DNA from: Candidatus Methylomirabilota bacterium
Lineage (GTDB): Bacteria > Methylomirabilota > Methylomirabilia > Rokubacteriales > CSP1-6
Direction: 5' to 3'
Assembly (NCBI GenBank): GCA_036002485.1
Contig: DASYTI010000009.1
Span: 1 to 42,358 of the forward strand
DNA length: 42,358 nt
The stretch's first letter is position 1; every line of letters starts with the position of its first letter. The notes beneath the pieces were generated by a model. It searched no databases and was not told the origin of the DNA. It saw nothing but the letters and a program-made list of their open reading frames with translations. Below, one piece after another: positions 17,703-26,757 of the stretch. A program made the position numbers and the translations under genes.

Positions 17703-19943
17703 GTGTCTCTAAAAAAGACGCCCAATCCCTGTCTGCCCGCGAGACTTGCGACACGGCTCGGCCCACTGGCCCTGGTGGCCGTGCTCTGCGGCCTCTACCC
17801 GCACGCGGAGACCTGGGCCCAGCAGCCTCCCCTGACACTCCAGGATAGCGGTGGCGAGACGAGCGTCGTCGCGGACCGCATCCAGCAGATCGGTGGCGAT
17901 TCGAATCTGCTCCTGGCCACCGGCAACGTAGAGATCACGCGCGGAGGCAGCCGCCTCATCGCCGATCGGGTCGAGCTCAACCGCACCACGGGTGAGGCGG
18001 TGGCCCAGGGCAAGGTCGTCTTCTTCGACGGGCAGGACCGGCTCGTCGGCGAGCGCGTCGACTACAACCTCAATACCGGCACGGGCGTCGTCTACAAGGG
18101 CTCGGCCCAGATCCCGCCTTACTATCGCCTCTCCGCGGAGCGCTTCGACCGGATGGGGGAGAGCGTGTACGGCCTGCGCCAGGGCGTGTTCACGACGTGT
18201 GAAGGCGACGTGCCCGACTGGTCCGTCCATCTGGGCTCAGGGCAGGCCGACCTCGACGGGATAATCTTCGGGCGCGACGCCTCCTTCTGGGTCAAGAGCG
18301 TGCCCGTCATTCCCTGGTGGCCTTTCTTCGCGGCGGCCCTCAGACGCGAGCGCCAGTCGGGCTTCCTCTTTCCCGAGTTCGGTCAGAACTCGCGGAAGGG
18401 ATACTTCGCCCGGGTGCCGTACTACTGGGCCATCAGCGACAGCCAGGACCTGACGATTGCCCTCGATACCTTCACGAAGCGGGGGATGGGCCTGGAGCTC
18501 GACTATCGCTACATCGTGTCGCGCGAGACGCAGGGGCAGATCACCGCCTTCGGCGTGAACGAATCCTTCCTCGACTCGCGCGGCTCGAAAGGGCTCGACG
18601 AGAACCGCGGCTGGATCCAGATCAGGCACGGCTGGCAGATCACGCCGAGCATGTCGCTCAAGATCGACTCGAACGTCACCTCTGACGACGACATCTACAA
18701 GACGTACGCCGACTCGACAGGCGCCCGGGTGCGGCAGCGGGCCGAGACCAATGTCTTCCTGACGCAGCGGTGGGAGTCGTGGAACCTCGTCGGCCGCGTG
18801 TACTGGTACCAGGATCTGACCACCCCGCGGCCCGTGGAGCTGCAGCGGGCGCCCGAGATCAAGCTAGAGGGCCTCCGCCAGCCCGTACCCGGAGTACCCG
18901 GGCTCCTCTACGAGACCCAGGCTTCCTTCGTCAGCTTCATTCGCGAGATCGGAAGCGAGGGCGTGCGAGGCGACTTCCACCCCCGGCTCCTCTACCCGAT
19001 TCCCGTGGCGGGGCTCTTCACCGTGACGCCTTTCCTGGGGGGGCGTCTGACCTACTACAACAAGCGGGTGGTCGCGAGCGAGATCTCGCAGGGCCCCGGC
19101 AATGGCTATCCGGTCAGTGTCGAGAAGACGGTCGCCGATGACCGGGTCCGCCAGCAGGTCGAGGCTGGGGTACAGCTGGAGACCCGCGTCTCGCGCGTGT
19201 TCAATACGGACGGGGTCGCCGGCATCTCCGCGCTGCAGCACGTGATCGAGCCGCGCGCCACTTTCCTCGAGATTCGCGGCATCAACCAGAAGGACAATCC
19301 GCAGTACGAGCCCGGGGGCGGCCCCTCGGTCGGTCTGGATCCGGGCTACGAGGCGCGGACCGGCATCGACGCCCAGAACAAGGCCCACGAGGTCACGTAC
19401 ACCCTCGTCAATCGGTTGAACGCGCGCACGGTCTCGGGTCCCAACGAGGAGCCGGTGCGATGGGAGCTCGCGCGCCTCACCCTGAGCCAGACCTACAATT
19501 TCCTGCCCGTCTCCGAGCCTTTCAAGGACGCGGTGGCCGAGATCTTGATCCAGCCCAACGAGCACCTCCGTTTCCGCGCCGATGCCCGGTACAATGTCTA
19601 CGGCCTGGGTGTCCGGGACGCGAACGCCGATATCAGCGCCATCTTCCGCGACTTCTCGGTCACCCTGGGGCCGCGCTTCAACGAGCAGGGGGGCTTCCGC
19701 TTCCTCCAGGCTTCCGCGACCGCGCGGCTGACACGCTTTCTGAACGTCAAAACCGCTAGCTACTGGGACTTGACCAACGGCAGGGCCACGGAGGCCCGAG
19801 GAGGGCTCGACATCCACTTCGACTGCTGGGCGATCAGCGTAGAAGTCATTCACCGCTACGCCTCGGACGATGAGATCCGGTTCTCCGTCAATCTCCTCGG
19901 GGTCGGTCAGGTGGGCACGAGCGGTCGCGCGGCCAGCCGATGA
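17703..19943 (+). CDS. lptD: LPS-assembly outer-membrane protein LptD
   Basis: A 746-residue LptD (OstA), the beta-barrel that inserts lipopolysaccharide in the outer leaflet. It starts at a GTG 14 bases after folC. A signal peptide ends near AETWA-QQ (about residue 39). The periplasmic OstA jellyroll (about 50-170) contains LLATGNVEITRGGSRLIADR and AVAQGKVVFFDGQDRLVGER. The barrel region follows, with YFARVPYYWAISDSQDLTIA as a family landmark. Besides Cys in the leader, only Cys166 (TTCEGD) and Cys708 (FDCWAI) were noticed in the mature part, which would allow one disulfide linking domains. Presence of lptD shows an LPS-type outer membrane. Confidence 0.93.
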   Translation: MSLKKTPNPCLPARLATRLGPLALVAVLCGLYPHAETWAQQPPLTLQDSGGETSVVADRIQQIGGDSNLLLATGNVEITRGGSRLIADRVELNRTTGEAVAQGKVVFFDGQDRLVGERVDYNLNTGTGVVYKGSAQIPPYYRLSAERFDRMGESVYGLRQGVFTTCEGDVPDWSVHLGSGQADLDGIIFGRDASFWVKSVPVIPWWPFFAAALRRERQSGFLFPEFGQNSRKGYFARVPYYWAISDSQDLTIALDTFTKRGMGLELDYRYIVSRETQGQITAFGVNESFLDSRGSKGLDENRGWIQIRHGWQITPSMSLKIDSNVTSDDDIYKTYADSTGARVRQRAETNVFLTQRWESWNLVGRVYWYQDLTTPRPVELQRAPEIKLEGLRQPVPGVPGLLYETQASFVSFIREIGSEGVRGDFHPRLLYPIPVAGLFTVTPFLGGRLTYYNKRVVASEISQGPGNGYPVSVEKTVADDRVRQQVEAGVQLETRVSRVFNTDGVAGISALQHVIEPRATFLEIRGINQKDNPQYEPGGGPSVGLDPGYEARTGIDAQNKAHEVTYTLVNRLNARTVSGPNEEPVRWELARLTLSQTYNFLPVSEPFKDAVAEILIQPNEHLRFRADARYNVYGLGVRDANADISAIFRDFSVTLGPRFNEQGGFRFLQASATARLTRFLNVKTASYWDLTNGRATEARGGLDIHFDCWAISVEVIHRYASDDEIRFSVNLLGVGQVGTSGRAASR

Positions 19944-21043
19944 TCCCCCAGATCGACCTCAAGCGGCAGCACGATGCGCTGAAAGCCGAGCTGATGGCGG
20001 CGGCAGAGCGCGTGCTCGGCTCTTGCCGGTTCATCCTCGGGCCCGAGGGCGCGGCCCTCGAGAGCGAGCTGGCCCGGCTCTGCGGCGTCGCGCACGGCAT
20101 GGGGGTCGCGTCGGGCACCGACGCCCTCGTCATTGCCCTCAGGGCGGTTGGCGTGCGGCCAGGGGACGAGGTCATCACCTCGGCCTTTTCCTTCGTGGCT
20201 TCGGCGACCGCCGTGCTCATGGTGGGGGCGCGGCCGGTCTTCGTGGACATCGATCCCGCGACCTACAACCTGGATCCCGCGCTGGCGGAAAAGGCGGTGA
20301 CGCCGCGCACTCGCGCCATCGTGCCCGTCCACCTCTATGGTCAGCCCGCCGCCATGGACGCGATCGCCGCTCTCGGCCGCGCCCACGGCCTGGCCGTGGT
20401 GGAGGACGCCGCGCAGGCGGTGGGAGCCTCGTATGGCGACAAGCCGGCCGGGGCCTGGGGCGACGCCGCGTGCCTGTCGTTCTATCCCACGAAGAACCTC
20501 GGCGGCTGCGGCGACGGGGGCATGATCCTGACCCCGCGTGAGGACGTGGCCCAGCAGGTGCGCCGGCTCCGTGATCATGGATCGGCGCGCAAGTACGAGC
20601 ACGTGGAGCTCGGCTACTCGAGCCGACTGGACGAGCTCCAGGCCGCGCTCCTCCGGGTGAAGCTCCGGCGCCTCGAGGAGTGGAACCAGTCGCGACGAAG
20701 GATCGCCTCCCGCTACCGGGAGCTGCTGAGGGGGGCGCCGCTCGTTCTGCCCGAGGAGCGCGCGCCCGCTCGCCACGTCTACCACCAGTTCACCGTGCGG
20801 ACGCCGAAGCGAGACGCCCTCGCCATGGCCCTGGCCGATTCCGGCATCGGCACCGCTGTCCACTACCCGATCGCCATTCCCGATCAGCCCATGTTCGCCG
20901 TGGCTGATCCCGATCGGACCTTCGCGCACGCCACGCGGGCCTCCGCCGAGGTGCTGTCCCTGCCGTGCTTTCCGGAGCTGACCGACGCGGAGGTCGAGCT
21001 GATCGCCCGCGTGATCCGCGACGCGCTCGGGCGGCTTCATTGA
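19940..21043 (+). CDS. DegT/DnrJ/EryC1-family nucleotide-sugar aminotransferase (WbpE-like)
   Basis: A 367-residue PLP enzyme starting at an ATG overlapping the lptD stop. It opens with IPQIDLKRQHDALKAELMAA and contains GVASGTDALVIALRA, GDEVITSAFSFVASATAV, the VVEDAAQAVGASY strand with the PLP-ring Asp, and PLP-binding Lys185 in SFYPTKNLGGCGDGG. The C-terminal IGTAVHYPIAIPDQP is typical of the WbpE group. With the UDP-sugar dehydrogenase immediately after it, a role in making an amino-uronic sugar (the UDP-GlcNAc3NAcA branch of WbpA-B-E-D) is plausible. The other enzymes of that route are not in the window, so the exact substrate is inferred. Confidence 0.88.
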   Translation: MIPQIDLKRQHDALKAELMAAAERVLGSCRFILGPEGAALESELARLCGVAHGMGVASGTDALVIALRAVGVRPGDEVITSAFSFVASATAVLMVGARPVFVDIDPATYNLDPALAEKAVTPRTRAIVPVHLYGQPAAMDAIAALGRAHGLAVVEDAAQAVGASYGDKPAGAWGDAACLSFYPTKNLGGCGDGGMILTPREDVAQQVRRLRDHGSARKYEHVELGYSSRLDELQAALLRVKLRRLEEWNQSRRRIASRYRELLRGAPLVLPEERAPARHVYHQFTVRTPKRDALAMALADSGIGTAVHYPIAIPDQPMFAVADPDRTFAHATRASAEVLSLPCFPELTDAEVELIARVIRDALGRLH

Positions 21044-21051
21044 GCGCGCCC

Positions 21052-22362
21052 ATGGGCCAGGTGGGGGAGGACCTCAAGCAGCGGCTCGAGCGGCGGGACG
21101 CCACCATCGGCATCATCGGGCTCGGCTATGTCGGGCTGCCTCTGGCCGTGGCCTTTGCCAAGGCGGGCCTGCCCGTGATCGGGGTCGACGCGGACCCGGG
21201 CCGCGCGGCGATGATTCGGGCCGGGGTGAGTCCGGTCGAGGACGTGCCGAGCGACGAACTGGCGCCCCTCGTCACCGCGAAGCGTCTGGTCGTGGCCGAC
21301 GGGATCGAGGCGCTCACGGCCGCCGACGCCATCATCATCTGCGTGCCCACGCCGCTGGGCAAGTCCAAGGAGCCCGACATCTCCCACATCGTGGCGGCCG
21401 CGGAAGATGTGGCGCGCATCCTGCGCGCTGGCCAGCTCATCGTGCTGGAGTCCACGACGTATCCAGGGACGACCGAGGAAGTGCTGCTGCCCCGCTTCGC
21501 CGCCTCGGGGCTCACGGTCGGCCACCAGTTCTTCCTCGCCTTCTCCCCGGAGCGCATCGATCCTGGCAACCGCCGGTACGGGCTCACCAACATTCCCAAG
21601 GTCGTGGGGGGCGTCACCTCGTCCTGCCTGGCCCTGGCCTCCGCGCTCTACGGGCAGATCGTCGAGCGCATCGTGCCCGTCTCCTCGCCCCAGGCGGCGG
21701 AGCTGGTCAAGCTCTTCGAGAACATATTCCGCAGCGTCAATATCGCGCTCGTCAATGAGCTGGCCATCATGTGCCGGCGGCTCGGGCTCTCGGTGTGGGA
21801 GATCATCGAGGCCGCCTCCACCAAGCCCTTCGGCTTCATGTCCTTCCAGCCCGGACCCGGCATCGGCGGCCACTGCTTGCCCAGCGATCCCTACTACCTC
21901 TCGTGGCGGGCGCGCATGATGGGCTACGAGGCCCGCTTCATCGCCTTCGCCGACGAGATCAACCGGGGCATGCCGGCCTACACCGTACAGCTTGCCACGG
22001 ACGCCCTCAATGACCTGGGCCGCCCCCTCAAGGGCTCACGCCTGCTCGTGCTCGGGGTCGCCTACAAGGCGGGGGTGGGGGACGTGCGCGATTCGCCCGC
22101 GGTGGAGATCATCGACGCCCTCGTCCTGCGGGGGGCGCGCGTGGACTATGCCGACCCCCACGTGCCCACGCTCACGGTGGGGAGCCGGTCGCTGACCGCG
22201 GTGGACTGGACGGCGGCCCTCGGATCCTACGATCTGGTGCTCGTCCTGACCGCCCATCGCGAGTTCGACCCCGTCCGCCTCGTGCGCGAAGCGCGGCTGG
22301 TCCTCGACACGCGCAATCTCACGGGACCGCTGGGTGCCCAGCCGCATGTGATCCGCTTGTAA
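21052..22362 (+). CDS. wbpA: UDP-sugar 6-dehydrogenase (WbpA/TviB type)
   Basis: A 436-residue NAD-dependent dehydrogenase that oxidises C6 of a UDP-hexose, probably UDP-GlcNAc, to the uronic acid. The Rossmann fingerprint is IGIIGLGYVGLPLAVAFAKAG. CVPTPLGKSKEPD, VLESTTYPGTTEE, AFSPERIDPGN and KLFENIFRSVNIALVNELA follow. The catalytic Cys is in GPGIGGHCLPSDPYYL, and the C-terminal GVAYKAGVGDVRDSPA closes the family pattern. I chose ATG 21052; an in-frame TTG at 21040 overlapping the aminotransferase stop is an alternative that adds four residues. Pairing with the upstream aminotransferase suggests the WbpA branch rather than plain UDP-glucose dehydrogenase. Confidence 0.88.
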   Translation: MGQVGEDLKQRLERRDATIGIIGLGYVGLPLAVAFAKAGLPVIGVDADPGRAAMIRAGVSPVEDVPSDELAPLVTAKRLVVADGIEALTAADAIIICVPTPLGKSKEPDISHIVAAAEDVARILRAGQLIVLESTTYPGTTEEVLLPRFAASGLTVGHQFFLAFSPERIDPGNRRYGLTNIPKVVGGVTSSCLALASALYGQIVERIVPVSSPQAAELVKLFENIFRSVNIALVNELAIMCRRLGLSVWEIIEAASTKPFGFMSFQPGPGIGGHCLPSDPYYLSWRARMMGYEARFIAFADEINRGMPAYTVQLATDALNDLGRPLKGSRLLVLGVAYKAGVGDVRDSPAVEIIDALVLRGARVDYADPHVPTLTVGSRSLTAVDWTAALGSYDLVLVLTAHREFDPVRLVREARLVLDTRNLTGPLGAQPHVIRL

Positions 22363-22369
22363 GGACGGG

Positions 22370-23257
22370 ATGAGCATCCTTGCCGCCGTCCTGAGGTCGC
22401 TCCGTCCCCGCCAGTGGGTCAAGAACCTCTTCGTCTTTGCCGGCGTGGTCTTCGCGCAACAGGTATTCACGCCGCTGGCCTGGCGCGCCGCCGCCGCCTT
22501 CGTCATCTTCTGCGGGCTCAGCGGGGCCATATATCTGTTCAACGATGTCGCCGACGTCGACAAGGACCGCTTGCACCCGCAGAAAAAGCTGCGCCCCGTC
22601 GCCGCGGGCGCGCTGTCCATCCGCGCGGCCGTGGCCATCGGCGTCGTGCTCTCCGCCGCCTGCCTGGCCGCCGCTTTCTCGCTCTCGCCCGTCTTCGGCC
22701 TGACCGCGCTCGGCTATGCCCTTCTCCTGACCGCGTACTCGGCCTGGCTCAAGCACCTCGTCATCCTGGACGTGCTGACCGTGGCCACCGGCTTCGTGCT
22801 GCGCGCGGTGGCGGGGGCGGTGGCGGTGGACGTGGAAATCTCGGGCTGGCTCCTCATCTGCACCATCCAGATCGCGCTCTTCCTGGCTCTCGGCAAGCGC
22901 CGCCACGAATTCCTGTCCCTCACGGGGGAGGCGGCGGCCCACCGGCCCATCCTGGCCGAGTACAGCGAGGGCTTCCTGGACCAGATGATCTCGGTGGTCA
23001 CCGCCTCGACGGTGACGGCCTATGCCCTCTACACCATGTCGGCGGACACCGTGGCCAAGTTTCACACGCGGCTTCTGCCCCTCACCCTGCCCTTCGTGCT
23101 CTACGGCATCTTCCGCTACCTCTACCTCCTGTACCGGCGGGATCTCGGGGGCAATCCCTCCGATCTGCTCGTGACCGACCGCGCGCTCCTCCTCGATGCC
23201 GTTCTCTGGATGCTCGCCACCCTCGCCATCATCTACGGCCCGCGATGGATGGGCTGA
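22370..23257 (+). CDS. UbiA-family prenyl-phosphate phosphoribosyltransferase (DPPR synthase-like)
   Basis: A 295-residue polytopic UbiA-fold enzyme. The N-terminus LRPRQWVKNLFVFAGVVFA and the first Asp-rich motif NDVADVDKDRLHPQKKLRP are the pattern of decaprenyl-phosphate phosphoribosyltransferases (mycobacterial Rv3806c) rather than quinone prenyltransferases. A second motif follows in LDVLTVATGFVLRAVAGAVA. About eight to nine hydrophobic segments fill the rest. DprE1- and DprE2-like genes come immediately after, the first overlapping by 13 bases. The likely reaction is transfer of 5-phosphoribose from PRPP to a polyprenyl phosphate. The chain length of the lipid is unknown. Confidence 0.85.
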   Translation: MSILAAVLRSLRPRQWVKNLFVFAGVVFAQQVFTPLAWRAAAAFVIFCGLSGAIYLFNDVADVDKDRLHPQKKLRPVAAGALSIRAAVAIGVVLSAACLAAAFSLSPVFGLTALGYALLLTAYSAWLKHLVILDVLTVATGFVLRAVAGAVAVDVEISGWLLICTIQIALFLALGKRRHEFLSLTGEAAAHRPILAEYSEGFLDQMISVVTASTVTAYALYTMSADTVAKFHTRLLPLTLPFVLYGIFRYLYLLYRRDLGGNPSDLLVTDRALLLDAVLWMLATLAIIYGPRWMG

Positions 23258-24582
23258 GCCTCGAGACCGTCGCGGGCTGGGGTCGCCATCCGGTCTGCCG
23301 CGCGGCGGTGGCGCGACCGGAGCGATTGAGGCTTCCGCGCGCCGGCCGCGTGCTTCCGCGCGGGCTCGGGCGGTCCTATGGCGACGCCGCGGTGCCCGCC
23401 TCCGCCCAGTCCCTCGTTCTCGAGACGGTGCGGGCCGACCGCATCCTGGCCTTCGAGCCTTCCACGGGGGCCCTGACCTGCGAGGCGGGGCTCTCGCTCG
23501 CGGAGATTCTCCGGGTCTTCGTGCCGCGGGGCTGGTTCACGCCGGTGAGCCCGGGGACGAAGTTCGTGACCGTGGGCGGCTGCGTCGCCTCCGACGTGCA
23601 CGGCAAGAACCATCACCGTGACGGATCCTTCGGCGGATTCGTGGGCCGCCTCGTGATCGAGACGGCCGACGGGCGCCTCGTGGAATGCGGCCCCGACCGC
23701 GAGCGTGAGCTCTTTCTCGCCACGGTCGGCGGCATGGGACTGACGGGGCTGATCACGGAGGCGACGATCCGCCTCAAGCCCATCGAGACGCCGTGGATGT
23801 TCGTTGAAACAGAACCGGCCGCCGGACTGACCGAGATGCTCGATCGGCTGAGACATGCCGGCAAGGACTGGCCGTATACCGTGGGCTGGATCGACTGCCT
23901 GGCCACCGGGTCCGGCCTCGGGCGCGGCATCGTGATCCGCGGCCGCCACGCCTCGCGCGGCGAGGCGCCGGGCGTTCCGCCTCGCGAGAACACTCCGCGC
24001 GCCGTCCCCTTCGACGGGCCCGCATGGCTCTTGAGCCCGGCGCTCATGCGGGCCTTCAACACGGCCTACTACCGGATCCAGTGCCGGAGAACGGGCGGGC
24101 GCCTCGTGTCCCATGACGCCTTCTTCTACCCGCTCGACTCCCTCCGGGACTGGAACCGCCTCTATGGCCGCCACGGCTTTCTCCAGTACCAGTGTGTGGT
24201 GCCGCGCGCGGCGGGCGCGCCCGTGCTCTCGGAGCTCCTCGATCGTCTGAGCCGGGCCGGGGCGGCGTCCTTTCTCGCGGTGATCAAGGATTTTGGCCCG
24301 GAGTCCGACGCGTATCTGTCCTTTCCCCTCGAGGGCACGACGCTCGCGCTGGATCTGCCGTACCGTGGCCCCGCCACCGAGGACCTCGTCCATCTGCTCA
24401 ACGCCACGGTGATCCGCGCGGGGGGCCGGATCTATCTGGCCAAGGACGCCGCCACCCGCCGGGAGGATTTCGAGCGCATGGTGCCTCGGCTGCCCGAGTG
24501 GCGGCGCGTGCGGGATCGGTGGGATCCGGAGCATCGATTCGGCTCGGCCCTGTCGGCGCGCCTGCTCGGAGATGAATCGTGA
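23245..24582 (+). CDS. dprE1: DprE1-like FAD-dependent decaprenylphosphoryl-ribose 2'-oxidase
   Basis: A 445-residue FAD enzyme of the vanillyl-alcohol-oxidase fold. The chosen ATG gives MDGLSLETVAGWGRHP. The FAD domain shows RGLGRSYGDAA, SPGTKFVTVGGCVASDVHG and HGKNHH (residues 119-124), matching DprE1. The C-terminus has KDFGPESDAYLSFPLEG and AKDAATRREDF, with Lys400 at the position of the mycobacterial catalytic Lys418. By alignment from memory, the position of mycobacterial Cys387 is Ala368 here. DprE1 oxidises the 2'-OH of polyprenyl-phosphoryl ribose as the first half of epimerisation to arabinose. DprE2-like and UbiA-like neighbours support the call. Confidence 0.86.
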   Translation: MDGLSLETVAGWGRHPVCRAAVARPERLRLPRAGRVLPRGLGRSYGDAAVPASAQSLVLETVRADRILAFEPSTGALTCEAGLSLAEILRVFVPRGWFTPVSPGTKFVTVGGCVASDVHGKNHHRDGSFGGFVGRLVIETADGRLVECGPDRERELFLATVGGMGLTGLITEATIRLKPIETPWMFVETEPAAGLTEMLDRLRHAGKDWPYTVGWIDCLATGSGLGRGIVIRGRHASRGEAPGVPPRENTPRAVPFDGPAWLLSPALMRAFNTAYYRIQCRRTGGRLVSHDAFFYPLDSLRDWNRLYGRHGFLQYQCVVPRAAGAPVLSELLDRLSRAGAASFLAVIKDFGPESDAYLSFPLEGTTLALDLPYRGPATEDLVHLLNATVIRAGGRIYLAKDAATRREDFERMVPRLPEWRRVRDRWDPEHRFGSALSARLLGDES

Positions 24583-25316
24583 AGGCCGTGATGGTTGGTG
24601 CCACGCGCGGCATGGGACGGGCCCTGGCGCGGCTTCTCGCCGGCCGCGGCGACGCCCTGGCCCTCCTCGGACGGGACCCGAATGAGCTCCTGACGTCCTC
24701 CCGGGATCTCGTGGCGCGCGGCGCGAGCGGACCGGTGCCGACGGGCCATCTCGACCTGGCGGAGCCCGCGGGCTTCGAGGCAGCCCTCGACGCGGCCGAT
24801 CGCGCCCTGGGCAGCTTCGACGCGCTGATCGTGACGGGCGGCGACTTCGCCCCCCAGGAGACGCTCGAGCGCGACACCGCGCGTCTCGCCCGGCTCCTCG
24901 AGGTCAATTTCACGGGCACGGTGGTGCTCTGCCAGCAGACCGCCGAGCGGCTGGCCCGCCGCGGTGGCGGCACGATCTGCGCGTTCAGCTCGGTGGCGGG
25001 CGATCGGGCACGGCGAGGCAACTATCTGTACGGCGCCTCCAAGGCGGGCCTGTCAGCTTATCTCGACGGACTCGGGCTCGCCTACGCCGACCGCGGAGTA
25101 CGCGTGGTCTCGGTGCGACCCGGTTTCGTCAAGACGGCCATGACGGTGGGGCTGCCCGTGCCTCCCTTCGCGGGTGAGCCGGAGTCGGTGGCGCGCGTGG
25201 TTCTCCGCGCCCTCGACCGGGGAAAGCCGGTGGTCTATGCTCCGCCCATCTGGCGCTGGGTGATGCTCGTCATCCGGCTGCTTCCGCGTGCGGTCATGCG
25301 CCGGGCTCGCTTCTAA
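24579..25316 (+). CDS. dprE2: DprE2-like short-chain dehydrogenase
   Basis: A 245-residue SDR starting at a GTG overlapping the dprE1-like stop. The cofactor loop is GATRGMGRALARLLAGRG; the catalytic Ser-Tyr-Lys set is in FSSVAGDRARRGNYLYGASK. VSVRPGFVKTAMT and a C-terminal hydrophobic helix (RWVMLVIRLLPRAVMRRA) follow, the latter a feature of DprE2 and its membrane association. It would reduce the 2'-keto intermediate to polyprenyl-phosphoryl arabinose. SDR sequence alone does not fix the substrate; the assignment rests on its overlap with the DprE1-like gene. Confidence 0.8.
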   Translation: MKAVMVGATRGMGRALARLLAGRGDALALLGRDPNELLTSSRDLVARGASGPVPTGHLDLAEPAGFEAALDAADRALGSFDALIVTGGDFAPQETLERDTARLARLLEVNFTGTVVLCQQTAERLARRGGGTICAFSSVAGDRARRGNYLYGASKAGLSAYLDGLGLAYADRGVRVVSVRPGFVKTAMTVGLPVPPFAGEPESVARVVLRALDRGKPVVYAPPIWRWVMLVIRLLPRAVMRRARF

Positions 25317-25335
25317 CGCGGTAAGATGATCACGT

Positions 25336-26757
25336 ATGCCTGACACCGTCAGAGTTCGTTTCGCGCCGAGTCCCACGGGCTCCTTTCACGTGGGCAGCGC
25401 TCGCACCGCGCTCTTCAACTGGGCCTTCGCCCGGCGGCACCAGGGCGTGTTCGTGCTGCGCATCGAGGACACGGACCGCTCGCGCTCGACCGAGGAGTAC
25501 CTCGCCCCCATCCTCGACGTCCTCCGCTGGCTCGGGCTCGAATGGGACGAGGGGCCGCCCGCTCCCGGCTATCGCCAGACCGAGCGCTTCGAGATCTACC
25601 GCGCGCACGCCGAGCGGCTCCTCGCGGAGGGCGGCGCCTATCGCTGCCGCTGCACGCCCGAGATCCTCAACGCGTTGCGGAAAGAGGCGCAGGCGCGCGG
25701 CGAGACCTTCCGCTACCCCGGCACCTGCCGCGACGCGAAGGTTCCCGCCTCCGAGCCCCACGCGCTGAGGCTCAAGGTGCCGACGGGCGGGCAGACGGTG
25801 GTCGAGGACGCCGTACTGGGCACCGTCACCTTCGACAACGACACGCTCGACGACTGGATCCTCGTGCGCACCGACGGCACGCCGACCTATAACTTCTGCG
25901 TGGTCGTCGATGACCTGACCATGAAGATCACCCACGTCATCCGGGGCAATGATCACCTCAACAACACGCCCAAGCAGCTCGCCTGCTATGCGGCCCTGGG
26001 CTATCCCGCCCCCGTCTTCGCCCACCTGCCCATGATCCTGGCCGCCGACCGCAGCAAGATGTCCAAGCGCCACGGCGCCACCACCGTCGAGGAGTACAGG
26101 GATCAGGGCATTCCGCGGGAGGCCCTCGTCAATTACCTGGCGCGGCTCGGTTGGTCCCACGGGGACCAGGAGATTCTCTCGCCCGAGGAGATCGCCGCGC
26201 ACTTCGATCTCGCCCATGTCGGCAAGGCGGGCGCCGTCTTCGACCGCGACAAGCTCCTCTGGCTCTCCCTCGAGTGGATCAAGATGATGCCGCCCGAGCG
26301 CCTGGCCGTCGAGCTCGAGCCCTTTCTCGCGCGGGCCGGGCTGCCCGTCCCTGCCGATCGCGTGCACCTCGCCCGGATCGCCGACAGCCTCAAGGAGCGC
26401 TCGCACACCTTCGTCGAGATGGCCGAGCAGGCCGCGTTCTATTTCCGTCCGCCCCCGGCCTATGATCCGCAGGCCGCCGCGAAGTTCTGGACGGCCGAGG
26501 CGCCGCATCGCTATGCCGTGCTGATCAAGCGCATCCAGGCTCAGGAAGCTTTCGACCCCGCGAGCCTCGAGGCTCTCGTTCGCGGCCTGGCCGCCGAGAT
26601 GGGGCTCAAGCTCGTGGACCTGGCCCAGCTCACGCGCATCGCCATCACGGGCAAGACCGAAAGCCCGCCCATCTTCCAGGTGGCGGCGCTCCTGGGCAAG
26701 GCGGAGACGCTGGCCCGGCTCGAGGCGGCCCTGACTGCGGTGGAGCGCCGACGATGA
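25336..26757 (+). CDS. gltX: Glutamate-tRNA ligase
   Basis: A 473-residue class I synthetase charging tRNA-Glu, and likely tRNA-Gln in organisms using the amidotransferase route. The class I signature is in FAPSPTGSFHVGSARTALFN (HVGS, residues 18-21) and the second is KMSKR at residues 241-245. The Glu-binding RIEDTDRSRS and the tRNA-recognition PTYNFCVVVDD and IRGNDHLNNTPKQ segments are normal. A Cys cluster at about residues 97-132 (CRC ... TCRDA) may hold zinc. The helical anticodon domain fills the rest. An AT-richer TAAGAT lies at 25322, but without a -35 partner. The stop overlaps the next ATG. Confidence 0.96.
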   Translation: MPDTVRVRFAPSPTGSFHVGSARTALFNWAFARRHQGVFVLRIEDTDRSRSTEEYLAPILDVLRWLGLEWDEGPPAPGYRQTERFEIYRAHAERLLAEGGAYRCRCTPEILNALRKEAQARGETFRYPGTCRDAKVPASEPHALRLKVPTGGQTVVEDAVLGTVTFDNDTLDDWILVRTDGTPTYNFCVVVDDLTMKITHVIRGNDHLNNTPKQLACYAALGYPAPVFAHLPMILAADRSKMSKRHGATTVEEYRDQGIPREALVNYLARLGWSHGDQEILSPEEIAAHFDLAHVGKAGAVFDRDKLLWLSLEWIKMMPPERLAVELEPFLARAGLPVPADRVHLARIADSLKERSHTFVEMAEQAAFYFRPPPAYDPQAAAKFWTAEAPHRYAVLIKRIQAQEAFDPASLEALVRGLAAEMGLKLVDLAQLTRIAITGKTESPPIFQVAALLGKAETLARLEAALTAVERRR

